Shown here: piece after piece, positions 31,363 to 41,584 of the stretch
Layout of the letters: each line of letters begins with the position of its first letter
Numbering within the stretch: the first letter of the stretch is position 1
DNA from: JACCQS01 sp963766765
GTDB taxonomy: Bacteria; Actinomycetota; Actinomycetes; Mycobacteriales; Geodermatophilaceae
NCBI GenBank assembly: GCA_963766765.1
Contig: CAVYBR010000012.1
Coordinates: 29,070 to 93,069, forward strand
Direction: 5' to 3'
DNA: 64,000 bases
Position numbers and translations under genes: made by a program
The notes under the pieces: model-generated
What the model was told of the DNA's origin: nothing
The model's database searches: none
What the model saw: the letters and a program-made list of their open reading frames with translations, nothing else

Positions 31363-34000
31363 TCAGTGATCGAGGAGCCCCAGCCGAGCTGCGGCCGCGC
31401 TTGCCTGAGCCCTTGTGTTGACGTCGAGCTTGCGAAAGATCGCCGAGACGTGGTGGTGCACGGTGCGCTCGGAGAGAAAAAGGCGCGCGGCGATCTCGGC
31501 GTTGGGCAGGACCTCAGACAGCAGAGTGAGCACCTCGGATTCTCTGGCCGTGAGACCGGCCGGATTTCGCTTCGTCGCCGGTCGCGGACCCCGCGGCAAG
31601 CCACGTACGCCACGCTCGCGCAACAGACGCGCGGCGATCGCGGCGGCGGGCACGGTCCCGAGGCGTTGGAACTCCGCGAGCGACTGCCGCAGAGCGCCTT
31701 CGTCGTCGGTGTCCAGAAGGGAAAGTGCCGCGTCGTACGGGCAGCCGAGCTCGGTCCAAGCGTCCGCGGCGAGGCGGCCGTTGCCGGCAAGCTGCGACTC
31801 GTACGGCCCGACGGTGCCGGGCACCGTCTCCCGAACGCCCGCGAGCCGGCGGAGCCACGCGAGCTCCCCGACGACCCACGACGAATGCCGATCCAAGGCC
31901 ACAGCGAGTGCCTCTGCGGTCGCTTCCTCGACCGCTGCCGCCCCGCGTCCGTCCAGCCACGCCGCCTCCGCGTGGGCTGCGGCCACCGGCGCGATGTACT
32001 GCAGCTCGTCCTGACCCTGCACGACAGTCAGCGCCTCGTCGAGCGGGACCCATTGCTCCGGGTCCCCCCGCCGGGCGCGGACCAGCCCGAGAATCGTGAG
32101 TGCCAGAATCCGGGGTAGCGGCCCGTACTGAACTGACCGCAGCACCAGGGCAGCGTCTTCGGTGGCGTCCTCAAAGCGGCCGCGGTCCAAGTGGATCCGC
32201 GCTCGGTAGACCCGGCAATACAGCCCCCACCGGTCGAGGCCTTGCTCGGCGCAGGTCTCGATTCCTCGATCCAGCCACGGCGCCATCTCGTAGGCCCGGG
32301 TGCGGGTCATCGCCCAGCCCATGTTGAGGAACGCTCGGCCGACCTGCTCGCCGAGTCCAGCGTCCTCGGCGAGCGCGAGACTGCGTTTCAGCTTGTCCAT
32401 GCCGCCCGGAATTCCGGCAAGGAGTTCCATCGTGCCGATGCTGTTGAGGCTGTGCGCAACTATCGCCGTCTCGCCGAGTGCTTCGGCTAACTCGAGTGCC
32501 TGCCGTCCTCGACTGATGGTCTCGTCGAGGCGCTCGGCATTCATGGCGAGCTGGGCCAGGTTGGCGTAGGCCTGGGCGAGTTCCGCGCCCGGCGGAAGGC
32601 CCTCGAGCACGCGCACGGCTTCGTGCCCCGCCGCACCCGCCTCGGCGATTCGCGCGACGCACCAGTACCGCGCGGCCAGGGCAGCCAACGCCGCGCCCGT
32701 ACGTCGTTCGTCGTGCAGTTCCCGCCAGCCGTCGACCGCCTGTTCCTGCGCGCCGACCGCGTCCTGCGACTGGTCGGTCAGATAGCACTCGAAGGACAAC
32801 GACTCGAGCAGAGTCGCCCGTTCGTCGGTTGCCAGTCCGTCGGCAAAGCGAAGGGCCCGCTGGAGCTGGGCGGCAGCTTCCCGGTGCGCACCGCTGGAGG
32901 CCGCCTGCTCGGCCGCGACCGGTGCGTACCGGAGAACCGCCGCGGCATCACCGGCGGCTTCGGCATGATGCGCGAGGCGCGCGGGGTCCGCCGGTCCGGG
33001 AACTTGGCCTTCCAGGGCCCGAAGCGCCGTGCGGTGCAGGGCCGGCCGACGATGCGGTGACAGGGATTGCTCGATCGCCAGGCGGGCAAGCTCATGCCGG
33101 AAGGCGACACCCCCGGAGACCTCCTCGAGCATCCCGGCAGCCAGACACTGTTCGAGCGGATCGGCGCCATCCGGCACGAGCTCGTCCAAGAGCCACAGCT
33201 CGACGTGTGGCGGCGCGATGGCCACGGCTTCGAGCACACCGGAGGCCGCGTCGCTGAGCCGAGCCGCCCGCGCAAGGACCGCTTCGCGCACCGTCGACGG
33301 GGATCTCGTCGTTCCCAGCGGCAAGCGCCTCCGTCACGAAGAACGGGTTGCCGGACGTGGCGCGGTACAAGGCCCCCGAGTCCAGCCCGTACGGCGCAGC
33401 GAGGATCTCGACCGAATCGGCCGACAGCGGTTCGACCGTGAGTCGCCGGACCGAGCGCGAATTTCGGAGTTCGCCCAGCAGCATCTTGAGCGGATGGGTC
33501 CGGCCTAGCTCGTCATCGCGATATGTCGCGATCACCAGGGCCGGCAGCGCCTCGATCCGGCGGCCGAGCAGCCCCAGGACATCGAGGCTGGCTTCGTCGG
33601 CCCAGTGCATGTCCTCCAGAACGAGGATCGTTCCGGGTAGCTCCCGGACCAGTTGTGTGATCAATGCGGCGACCTGGTGCGCCTTGGCGCCATCGGGCAG
33701 AGCTCGAAGCTCGCCAGCGCTCTCATGCATCGCGATGTCCATGAACGGCCCCAGCGGGCGGGGCGTGAACAGCGGATCGCAGGCACCCCACAGGACCCGG
33801 TCCGCTGATGTCTGGTGGATGAACGCGTGGACGAGCGTGGTCTTGCCGACGCCGGCCTCGCCGCCGACCAGCACCAAGCAGCCGCGCTGTTGCTCGCGAA
33901 CGACAGCCACAGCTTGGTGCAAGGTCTCGAGATCCGCGGCGCGCTCCAGCGGCGCTGCCGCATCCACCGATGGCGTCTCGGCGCGCTGCCCCCCAGCCAT
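31363..34000 (-). pseudogene. LuxR-family regulator with AAA/NB-ARC ATPase (LAL type), one frameshift
   Basis: Joined across one shift near 33300, this gives a protein of about 878 residues. The N-terminal ATPase has Walker A GGEAGVGKTT near residue 47-56 and Walker B ILVLEDMHWADEAS. The middle is a long helical TPR-like region, and the C-terminal LuxR DNA-binding domain is GLTARESEVLTLLSEVLPNAEIA followed by SERTVHHHVSAIFRKLDV. Such LAL regulators activate metabolic genes on ligand and ATP binding. The break lies in DEIPSTVREAVLARA, where both sides are otherwise conserved, so assembly error is likely. It precedes the DUF4242/hydrolase pair, which it may control. Confidence 0.8.
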
Positions 34001-34073
34001 GAGTCCCGCCGGCCTCCTGTCGCCCGGCTCTCCAGGGTAGGCGTGGTCCTTGATCGGGACCAGTCAGAGCAGG

Positions 34074-36044
34074 TCAGGCGCGCAGGGTCCTGCGCTGTTG
34101 GAGTGTGCCGCCGAGATAGCCGCGGACTTCGACCGTCTGCCAGCCGGGAAGGACGTTGAAATTGGTTCGGCGGCCCGCGATCTGCCGGGATTCCCGTGGC
34201 GTGTCGTCGACGAACAGGTCAACCCGGTCCAGGCCGCTGGTTCGTACGACGATGGGCTCGGTGTCGCTTGATGGCGCCTGGATCTCGAGGCTGCTGCGGC
34301 GCCGCGCCGCGAGCAGCTTTCCGCAGAATGCCAGCAGGTCCTGATTGCCCGGATCCTCGACCAGGTCCCGGCGGGTCATGGCGTAGACGAAGTCACCGCG
34401 GACCCCGACATCCTCGATCGCGCTGCCGTCGGCCGGGCCGGCGCGGGTCGCGCGCCGTACCGAGATCGTGTACCCGATGCCGCCCGGCAGGGGGGTCTGC
34501 TCGTACGGCGTCCCCACCAGCGCGTCGGAGACGTGTTCAGGCAACCACACGTTCGCCCCGCCGGCACCGGTTGCCTCGCCGACGGTGACCAGGGGGCCGA
34601 GCTCGTTGTCCACAAAGCCGGCCGCGAACAGGTCCCCGGACGAGTACGTGTTGGCGTCGACGACCGCGACCACCGGTCCGCCGTAGACCTGCCCGATGTC
34701 GTTGCACGCCTCGACCGGGGTGATCGGCACCGAGCGCGAGTAGAGCTCGCCGGTGCCCACTGCGTCGTCGAGGCTCTGCCGCCACGCAGCCAGCTCGCCG
34801 TCGTTCTGCGCTGCTGCGGCCATCGCGCGGGTCAGCGGGGTCGCGAGCAGCGAGAAGCGGGTCGGTACGACCGACCGCGGCGTGAACAGCTGGAAGAGCC
34901 GCTCGGCCGCCCAGATCAGCCCACCCGGGTTGGCGCGCAGGTCGATGATCAAGCCGCGATCCGGCATCAGCTCGAGTAGTCGGATGACTTCGTCGAGGAA
35001 GGTCACATCGTCCTCGACGTCGAAGCTCCACAGCCGCAGATAGCCGAGGTTTCCGCGACCGACCCGAACTACCTTGGCGGCCAATGCATCCTGCATCGAC
35101 GTGGGCAGCCACGTGTCGAGCGGTACGTTTGTTGGCGACGAGTTGGCCTTTGGTTTCCCGGCACTGCGGGTGGTTGGTGGCGGCAGTGCAGCGGCGGCTC
35201 GACCGTGCTGGTCGAGATACCAGAGGTCGGGAGCGAAGAGCAGCTTCTTGACCCGGCGCGTGGTCTCGGCCGCGGCATCGATGCCGTAGTCGAGGTAGCC
35301 GGTGCCGGCGCCGTGCTCCCCTGCCGTCCTTGCCCGGCGCGGGGTGACCACGCGCCACTCGATCGTGACGGTTCGTTCCTTTCCCTTGAGGTCGACGTAC
35401 CCGATCACGACCCAGTGCTCGTCCGGCGGTGGCCCGTACTGCAATGCCCGCAGCGTCAACGACTCCAGCGCCCGCGCCCGTCGGCTGTCGACCCGTCCCC
35501 CGGTCTCCTGATCTGCGTGGATGTCGACCGCCCGATCCATGGGGACGGCGTTCCACCACCGAATCTCGACGCCTGGCACGAAGGAGCGATCGTTGATCAG
35601 CGTCTTGTCCTTGGCGACCTTCGACACGATGTAGCGCGCTTTGCCGATCGGCCCGTACGACTCGACCAGGAACGGCAACATCGCCGCCCGCCCGGCCAAC
35701 GTCTCCGGTCCCACGTACCGGGTATGGGCGTCGCGAAGTCCGGTGACGATGGAGGCGAGTTCATGGTGGAAGCCCAGGTCGTCGAGCCGCTCGGCCCGTT
35801 GCTGGAGGAGCCGGAATCGCTGGACCGGGTCCGCGCCGTACATCGACCGCTTGAGCGGCAGATGCGTGTAGAGCCCTTCGATGAGTCCCCGGAAGGTCTC
35901 GATCACCTGATCACGTACCTCGAGCGGCACCTCGGGCACGCGATCGCGGCGCGGGCGTTTGCCGGGCGGGAAGTAGTCGCTGAGCGATGTCCCGTGCTGC
36001 GCCTTGCGGATGACTGCCTCACGAACAGCCTTGGTTGGGCTCAC
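34074..36044 (-). CDS. S41-family peptidase-like protein
   Basis: This 656-residue protein has no signal peptide or membrane helix and so is probably cytoplasmic. The protease domain in the second half has LIIDLRANPGGLIWAAERL and the serine region VVDANTYSSGDLFAAGF, as in C-terminal-processing and IRBP-type S41 peptidases. The lysine that completes the Ser-Lys dyad of CtpA enzymes is not seen in the expected VTVGEATGAGG segment, so the mechanism may differ (tricorn-like) or activity may be lost. It is 18 bases downstream of the amidohydrolase gene on the same strand, in a probable two-gene operon. Confidence 0.75.
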   Translation of the reverse strand: MSPTKAVREAVIRKAQHGTSLSDYFPPGKRPRRDRVPEVPLEVRDQVIETFRGLIEGLYTHLPLKRSMYGADPVQRFRLLQQRAERLDDLGFHHELASIVTGLRDAHTRYVGPETLAGRAAMLPFLVESYGPIGKARYIVSKVAKDKTLINDRSFVPGVEIRWWNAVPMDRAVDIHADQETGGRVDSRRARALESLTLRALQYGPPPDEHWVVIGYVDLKGKERTVTIEWRVVTPRRARTAGEHGAGTGYLDYGIDAAAETTRRVKKLLFAPDLWYLDQHGRAAAALPPPTTRSAGKPKANSSPTNVPLDTWLPTSMQDALAAKVVRVGRGNLGYLRLWSFDVEDDVTFLDEVIRLLELMPDRGLIIDLRANPGGLIWAAERLFQLFTPRSVVPTRFSLLATPLTRAMAAAAQNDGELAAWRQSLDDAVGTGELYSRSVPITPVEACNDIGQVYGGPVVAVVDANTYSSGDLFAAGFVDNELGPLVTVGEATGAGGANVWLPEHVSDALVGTPYEQTPLPGGIGYTISVRRATRAGPADGSAIEDVGVRGDFVYAMTRRDLVEDPGNQDLLAFCGKLLAARRRSSLEIQAPSSDTEPIVVRTSGLDRVDLFVDDTPRESRQIAGRRTNFNVLPGWQTVEVRGYLGGTLQQRRTLRA

Positions 36045-36062
36045 GTGCGTCTCACCGGAAGC

Positions 36063-37643
36063 TCACTTGAAGGAGGCGGCCAGGCCGTCGAGTGCTCCGG
36101 CGTGGAAGCCCCGGCCCTTGATCGTCGTGAACCAGGCCGGGTTGTGATGGACCGGCTCGATCGGCGGGATCTCGACTGTCTGTCCCTTGGGCGGCGGGCC
36201 GGCGCTGGCTTGTGGACCGCCCGGCATGTCCAGTTTCACGACGATCGGTGGAGTCCCCGGCGGATCGCCGACCGACGCGGGCCGGCTGGCCCCCGGGCTT
36301 GGCGCCGCTCGGCTGGCGGATGGGCCCGCCGGTGGTTGTGCCGCGGCAGTCTCTCGGACCGCGTCGAGCCTGGCGCGTACGTCGGTCCAGGTCCATGTTT
36401 TGCTCGGGTCATCCGGCCGGACCAAGGGGACCCGCCTGGATCCGGTCCCGATCGGCACTGATGTCGTGGCGCCGGCTCCAGCGGCCTTCATCAGAGCCGC
36501 TGTGCCCCACTTGGGCTGGCTGCCCACCACGACAAGTTGGATGTCGCGCTCGCGGGCGGTGACCAGGTTGGTCCAGGGATCGTCCTTGCGCTTGGCCACC
36601 ACGACGACGTCGCCGAGTGCACCCGGCTCGAGCCGCCCGACTGTGGTCTGCCAGGCCCGGGCGAGCGCGTCGCCGGGTGCGCTGGTCACCATCTTGACCA
36701 GCTCATGGTCGGTCAGGTTCCAGCCGTTGGCGTCACTCTGCATTCGGGCGACCTTGAGTTCCCCCAACAGGTTTCGAGTGCCCGACGGTCCCCAGTCCGT
36801 ACCCAGGCAGAGCCTGAGACCCGCGGCGCGTGCGGCCGGAACGTCCATGGTCTCGCCGTACAACCAGAGGTTGGAGAACGGCGACCACACAACCGTGCCG
36901 GCCGGTTTGCCGGCCGGAGGCGAGACGACCGAGCGCCAGCGCGTGTAGTGGGTGCCGTCCAGGGCGCTGGTGTGTACGGCGACCATGCCCTGCTGAAGGC
37001 ACAGGGTGGTGTCGAGCGCATCGAACTCCCTCGTGACGATCGATCCGCGTCTGCCCTCGGCGGTGTGGTAGATGAAGACCCGGCCGTCGCGCATGTTCTT
37101 CGCCCGCGTCAGCAGGTCCTCGTTCTTCATGGTCAGGGAGGACACCCGTACTGGATCCGCCAGGGGCCCGACCTGGTCGTTGTCCACGCTGCGGACCAGA
37201 TTGTTGGTCGGCGGACGACTGCCGCTCGGCCAGCCCTGGATCGAGGTAGTACCGCCGGCAAGGGCACGCACCTGGACGTAGGCGAGCATCGTCTCCGGTG
37301 CGAATTCGGCCAATGTCCAAGCAGGCCAAGACAATGCGGGCTTGTAGCTGTCTTCGCCCGGCCAGATGTCGTGGTGGAGGTAGGGAGTGGTCTGACCGGG
37401 GTCTGCCCACAGCGGCATCGTGTTGTAGCCGAGATGGGAGTGCAGGTCGATCAGGCCCGGATAGATGACACTGCTGCCGACATCGACCCGTTCGGCGTGG
37501 TCGAAACCGGCCGGCTCGGCATCGCCCGGCTTCGTGACGGCGGCGACCGTCCCCTCGTCGGCGAGAAATACCCGCCCCTTGTGCGTCTCTTCCTCGTGGT
37601 TGTCGGCCAGTGCTGCGATGAGTCCGGCCAGGACGAGTGCCAC
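36063..37643 (-). CDS. amidohydrolase-superfamily protein
   Basis: This 526-residue metal-dependent hydrolase has an N-terminal beta-sandwich, then VIYPGLIDLHSHLGYNTMPLW with the HxH pair. It also has LALAGGTTS-like VRALAGGTTSIQGW, VAVHTSALDG, LGTDWGPSGTRN (late aspartate) and the closing LEPGALGDVVVVAKR. The C-terminal 100 residues are Pro/Ala/Ser-rich. GTG at 37643 was chosen because AGGAGG lies upstream and conservation begins at ALVLAGLIAALADN; the frame continues upstream through an unconserved and repeat-containing stretch. It forms a unit with the S41 gene. The substrate is unknown. Confidence 0.8.
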   Translation of the reverse strand: MALVLAGLIAALADNHEEETHKGRVFLADEGTVAAVTKPGDAEPAGFDHAERVDVGSSVIYPGLIDLHSHLGYNTMPLWADPGQTTPYLHHDIWPGEDSYKPALSWPAWTLAEFAPETMLAYVQVRALAGGTTSIQGWPSGSRPPTNNLVRSVDNDQVGPLADPVRVSSLTMKNEDLLTRAKNMRDGRVFIYHTAEGRRGSIVTREFDALDTTLCLQQGMVAVHTSALDGTHYTRWRSVVSPPAGKPAGTVVWSPFSNLWLYGETMDVPAARAAGLRLCLGTDWGPSGTRNLLGELKVARMQSDANGWNLTDHELVKMVTSAPGDALARAWQTTVGRLEPGALGDVVVVAKRKDDPWTNLVTARERDIQLVVVGSQPKWGTAALMKAAGAGATTSVPIGTGSRRVPLVRPDDPSKTWTWTDVRARLDAVRETAAAQPPAGPSASRAAPSPGASRPASVGDPPGTPPIVVKLDMPGGPQASAGPPPKGQTVEIPPIEPVHHNPAWFTTIKGRGFHAGALDGLAASFK

Positions 37644-37764
37644 CGGCCACCTCCTCCGGGTGACGTTTTCGTGGCGACGACGATAACGCCGGTTCGCTAC
37701 ACAACGGCCCTTTTCGGGCACGCAGAGTGCAAGTTTGGTGGCGAACCGGCGCTTTGGGTCGCGC

Positions 37765-37870
37765 ACTTTCTCCGGAGAAAGTCACTTCAGCGGCGCGGCA
37801 GACCGCACTTTCTCCGGACAATGTCGCTTCTGGCCCGCGGCAGACCGCACTTTCTCCGGAGAAAGTGCGG
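37765..37870. repeat. three palindromic units CTTTCTCCGGAGAAAG at 42-base spacing
   Basis: Copies are centred at 37773.5, 37815.5 and 37857.5: a perfect 18-bp palindrome, an imperfect copy, and a perfect 26-bp palindrome. The bases between also repeat (GGCAGACCGCACTTTC), so it is a 42-bp tandem repeat. The last copy starts two bases after the phosphoglucomutase stop. Confidence 0.8.
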
Positions 37871-37872
37871 GG

Positions 37873-39523
37873 CTAGGTGGCCAGGGCTGCCGAAACTACC
37901 TCGCGGGCTGCGGACTGGACCTGGGCCAAGTGGTCTGGGCCGCGGAATGACTCCGCGTAGATCTTGTAGACGTCCTCGGTCCCCGAGGGCCGTGCCGCAA
38001 ACCAGGCCGTGGCAGTCGTGACCTTGAGCCCACCGATCGCAGCGCCGTTGCCGGGCGCCGTAGTCAGCTTGGCGGTGATCGGTTCCCCGGCCAGCTCGGT
38101 CGCGGTGACATCCTCGGGTGCGAGCTTGCCCAACCTGGCTTTCTGTTCCGGCGTGGCCGGGGCGTCGATGCGGTCGTAGGCGGGTTCGCCGAGCTCCTCG
38201 GTCAGATCGCGGTAGTGCTCTCTCGGCGAGCGGCCGGTCGTCGCCGTGATCTCCGCGGCCAGCAGCGCGAGCAGGAGACCGTCCTTGTCGGTCGTCCAGA
38301 CCGAGCCGTCGCGGCGCAGGAACGACGCGCCGGCGCTTTCTTCGCCGCCGAATCCGAGCGAGCCGTCGAGGAGGCCATCAACGAACCACTTGAAGCCCAC
38401 AGGCACCTCGAACAGCGTGCGGCCCAATGCTCCGCCGCGACGCGGTCGATCATCGCTGCTGCTCACGAGGGTCTTGCCGATCGCGGCGCCGCTCGCCCAC
38501 CGGGCGGTTCGGGTAGAGGTAGGAGATCGCCACGCGCCAGGTAGTGATTCGGATTCAACAGCCCGCGCTCGGCGTGACGATGCCGTGTCGGTCGTGGTCG
38601 TGTCGCAGCGCGAAGGCGACGTCGAATTGTCGCGCAGCCCGATGAGGCGCTGCATGGCGTACGGCGACGAGCAGTCCATCCGGATCTTACCGTCCCAATC
38701 CAGCGTCATGAAGCGAAACGTCGGATCGACCGCGGTTGACGACGGTCAGATCGCAAGCCGTAGCGCTCGGCGATCGCGCCCCAGTAGTGCGACGCCCGCA
38801 CCGCCCAGCGGATCGACGCCCAAGCGCAGCTTGGCGCCGCGGATGGCGTCGAGGTCGAGGACGTTCGGCGAGATCGTCGACGTAGGCGCCGATGTAGTCG
38901 TACCGGTGCGTGGTGGCGGCCCGGGCCCGCGCGCGAACGGAATCCGCTTAACGCCCCGCAGGTCCGCCCGCGAGAAGCCGTTCGCCTTCGCCTGGATCCA
39001 GCCGGTGACGTCGGTGTCGGCCGGGCCACCGTTCGGCGGGTTGTACTTGAAGCCCGCCGTCGTCGGGTGGATTGTGCGACGGGGTGATGACGATGCCGTC
39101 CGCCAAGCCCGACTCGTGCGCCCGCGGTTGTAGCGCGAGGATCGCGTGCGAAATGGCCGGCGTCGGGGTGTAACGCGTCGCGCCGAGTCGATCATGACTC
39201 GACGCCGTTCGCGGCGAGGACTTCGAGTGCGCTGACCCAGCGCTGGCTCGGACAGGGCATGTGTGTCGCGTGCCGAGGAACAGCGGTCCGTCGATACCCC
39301 TGCGCGGCGCGGTAGTCGCAGATCGCCTGTGTCGATGGCCAGGATGTGCGCCTCGTTGAAGGAGTGATCGAAGGCTCGATCCGCGGTGCCCCGACGTACC
39401 GAACGCGACCTGCTGGCGCGGGTCCTCCGGGTCCGGGGTTTCGGTGAAATAGCGCGTGACGAGATCCGTGACATCGACCAAGTCACCGGGCTGCGCCGGC
39501 TGTCCTGCCCCAGGATGCGTCAT
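37873..39523 (-). pseudogene. pgm: phosphoglucomutase (alpha-D-glucose phosphate-specific), frameshifted in its 5' half
   Basis: The enzyme interconverts glucose 1- and 6-phosphate. The start ATG at 39523 has GGGAGG upstream and leads into DLVTRYFTETPDPEDPRQQVAFGTSGHRGSS. The phosphoserine loop TPSHNPPDDGG appears in another frame near 39070. RMDCSSPYAMQRLIGL, VGFKWFVDGLLDGSLGFGGEE and the phosphate-binding AARPSGTEDVYKIYAESF follow. The last third is intact; at least six shifts break the region 38440-39480. All parts of the family are present in order, which favours low-quality sequence over decay. It would link trehalose and glycogen metabolism to glycolysis. Confidence 0.85.
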
Positions 39524-39560
39524 GCGCCGATCCTCCCGCACACCGGAGCCAGGTTGCTCC

Positions 39561-39672
39561 CGAATGAGGGTGGCCCTGAGTCGAATGGGTCGACTCAGGG
39601 TGGCCCTGAGTCAAACGGGTCGAATGAGGGTGGCCCTGAGTCGAATGGGTCGACTCAAGGGCGCCCTGAGTC
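39561..39672. repeat. 30-bp tandem repeat, about four units
   Basis: Units begin at 39561, 39591, 39621 and 39651, with the shared core AGGGTGGCCCTGAGTC and an outer CGAAT/CGACT start. The second unit forms a perfect 9-bp inverted repeat, GACTCAGGG with CCCTGAGTC. The array lies upstream of pgm. The same family, with more units, is at 63291-63551. Confidence 0.85.
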
Positions 39673-39689
39673 ACGTGAACCGGGCACGG

Positions 39690-39818
39690 CTAGGTCAGCA
39701 GAACTCGTTTGCCCTCGGGATCGCGCAGCACGGTGAAGAGGTCGTCGGTGTGCGGGCTGGTGCGCAGGATGGAGCGGTCCCCTGCGTCGCGGGTGTATCC
39801 CCCGAGTGAAGGATTGGG
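39690..39818 (-). pseudogene. possible C-terminal remnant of an unidentified gene
   Basis: The minus strand encodes a protein-like tail: PNPSLGGYTRDAG, then TDDLFTVLRDPEGKRVLL and a stop at 39690. No start or upstream domain is found; the frame beyond 39818 looks unlike protein. It may be the end of a gene whose body was lost between the 30-bp array and the AAA ATPase gene. Confidence 0.2.
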
Positions 39819-39891
39819 CCCGCGACACGCGGAATCGGGTTGTCTACGCAAATCTACGGTTCTCGGTAGATCCACGAATACAGTCCTCGAC

Positions 39892-41082
39892 ATGGACCCG
39901 GTCCGTAATCCGTACGCTCCCGGCGCGGGCCAGCGGCCGCCGGAATTGGCCGGCCGGGATGACGAACTCGCTGCCTTCGACGTTCTCCTGGAACGCGTCA
40001 GCGCCGGACGGCCGGAACGCTCCCTGATGCTCACCGGACTACGCGGCGTCGGCAAGACGGTGCTGCTCAACCGACTCCGATCTGCCGCCATCGCGCGCGG
40101 CTTCGGCACCGGCAAGTGGGAGGCCCGACCGGATCAGGACATCCGTCGACCGCTGGCGGGCGCGCTTCATCTGGCCGTACGGGAGATCGCGCCGCGGCAC
40201 CGTGCGCCAGACCGAGTCGACGAAGTGCTGTCCGTGCTCAAGGCGTTCGGCTCACGTCAGCCGCCCGGTACGCCGTTGCGCGAGCGATGGAGTCCCGGCA
40301 TCGACGTACCCGTCGCGGTCGGCCGGGCCGACTCCGGTGACCTGGAGATCGATCTGGTCGAGTTGCTCACCGACGCGGCCGGCCTGGCCAGTGATGTCGG
40401 CTCGGGTATTGCGCTGTTCGTCGACGAGGTACACGACCTGGGACCTGACGACGTCTCGGCGCTGTGCGCGGCCTGTCACGAGCTCTCCCAACTCGGCGCT
40501 CCGTTGATCGTTGTCGGCGCCGGCCTCCCGCACCTGCCGGCCGTCCTGTCGGCGGCGAAGAGCTACTCCGAGCGGCTGTTCCGGTTCTCCCGGATCGACC
40601 GGCTGGATCGCCGGGCCGCCGATCTCGCGCTCCGCGTACCGGCAGATCGAGAGGGAGTCGACTTCGACCCGGCAGCCCTCGATGCGCTCTATGCGGCCTC
40701 CGGCGGGTATCCGTACTTCGTGCAGGCCTACGGCAAGCTCGCCTGGGACGTCGCACCGGCCTCGCCGATCACCGCGGCCGACGTCGAGGTGGCGCGCCCA
40801 CTCGCCGAGGCTGAGCTCGGCGTCGGCTTCTTCGGATCACGGTACGAACGCGCCACCCCGGCCGAGCGGGAATACCTGCGCGCCATGGCCGATTCCCTGG
40901 TCGAGACCACCACCACCGGCGTGTCCACCGGCGACGTTGCCAAGACCCTGAGCCGCAAGCCCGCCAGCCTGTCTCCGGCCCGCGACGCCCTCATCAAGAA
41001 GGGTCTCATCTATTCCGCGCAGCGCGGCCAAATCGCCTTCACCGTCCCGCATTTCGGTCGTTACCTACGGGCGCAGGCCTGA
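39892..41082 (+). CDS. AAA ATPase of the STAND-like/DUF-type ORC family
   Basis: This 396-residue ATPase begins MDPVRNPYAPGAGQRPPELAGRDDEL. It has Walker A GLRGVGKT near residue 52, Walker B IALFVDEVHDL near residue 170, a sensor-1-like IVVGAGLP and a C-terminal winged-helix-like part (TGDVAKTLSRKPASLSPARDALIKKGLI). Proteins of this type are common next to actinomycete regulatory genes and are uncharacterised. The ATG at 39892 lacks an obvious ribosome site; an inverted repeat ATCTAC...GTAGAT lies 21 bases upstream at 39852-39871. Confidence 0.72.
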   Translation: MDPVRNPYAPGAGQRPPELAGRDDELAAFDVLLERVSAGRPERSLMLTGLRGVGKTVLLNRLRSAAIARGFGTGKWEARPDQDIRRPLAGALHLAVREIAPRHRAPDRVDEVLSVLKAFGSRQPPGTPLRERWSPGIDVPVAVGRADSGDLEIDLVELLTDAAGLASDVGSGIALFVDEVHDLGPDDVSALCAACHELSQLGAPLIVVGAGLPHLPAVLSAAKSYSERLFRFSRIDRLDRRAADLALRVPADREGVDFDPAALDALYAASGGYPYFVQAYGKLAWDVAPASPITAADVEVARPLAEAELGVGFFGSRYERATPAEREYLRAMADSLVETTTTGVSTGDVAKTLSRKPASLSPARDALIKKGLIYSAQRGQIAFTVPHFGRYLRAQA

Positions 41083-41202
41083 ATTCCGTGGGCGCCAGCC
41101 CGCTGCGGATGACAGATGTGCGTGAACGTTCACCTATTCCGAACACGCCCGGCCGCTGGCAGACTCGCCCCACGCGAGTGACGAGAGGGACGAGAGGGAC
41201 CG

Positions 41203-41511
41203 ATGAGCCGCAGGCACACACAGGACCAGATCGAAACCGTGTTCGCCGAAGCCGGGGCCGACATCGAGAAGATCAGGCGGCTGCGTCGGCGCATCCGTGA
41301 GCTGCAGGAGGAAGCCGGAGACCACGAAGAGCCGGACGTCCTCGCCGAGGCGACCAGCAAAGCTTTCGAAGTCATTCGCATCCTGGTCGACGAGGGCCTG
41401 TTGAAGACCCGCCACCTCGGCCCCGACAGCGGCGATGGCGCGCGGCTGATGGCGGTCCTGGAAGCCAATCTCGCCTACCTGCAGGAGACGCTCAAGACCT
41501 TCGCGCACTAG
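41203..41511 (+). CDS. small helical protein of unknown function
   Basis: This 102-residue hydrophilic protein has a coiled-coil-like segment (IEKIRRLRRRIRELQEEAGD) followed by two amphipathic helices. There is no signal peptide and no family is recognised. It has the codon bias of its neighbours and ends 73 bases before the cyclase-like regulator, with which it may be co-transcribed. Confidence 0.6.
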   Translation: MSRRHTQDQIETVFAEAGADIEKIRRLRRRIRELQEEAGDHEEPDVLAEATSKAFEVIRILVDEGLLKTRHLGPDSGDGARLMAVLEANLAYLQETLKTFAH

Positions 41512-41584
41512 CAGCAGCGGCTCGCGCCGTACGCGGTGCTGCACGTCGCGCCGACCTCGCGCCCTGAGGGGGCTCGCCAACTTC

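Noticed and set aside
37765..37870. Intrinsic terminator of pgm
   Set aside because: Perfect palindromes lack a loop and a T-run, and three tandem copies at fixed spacing are unlike a terminator, though a secondary role in ending transcripts is not excluded.
39561..39672. Small coding genes made of repeated LRVALSRMGR or STQGHPHS peptides
   Set aside because: These are translations of the 30-bp repeat in different frames; no start signal or family supports them here.
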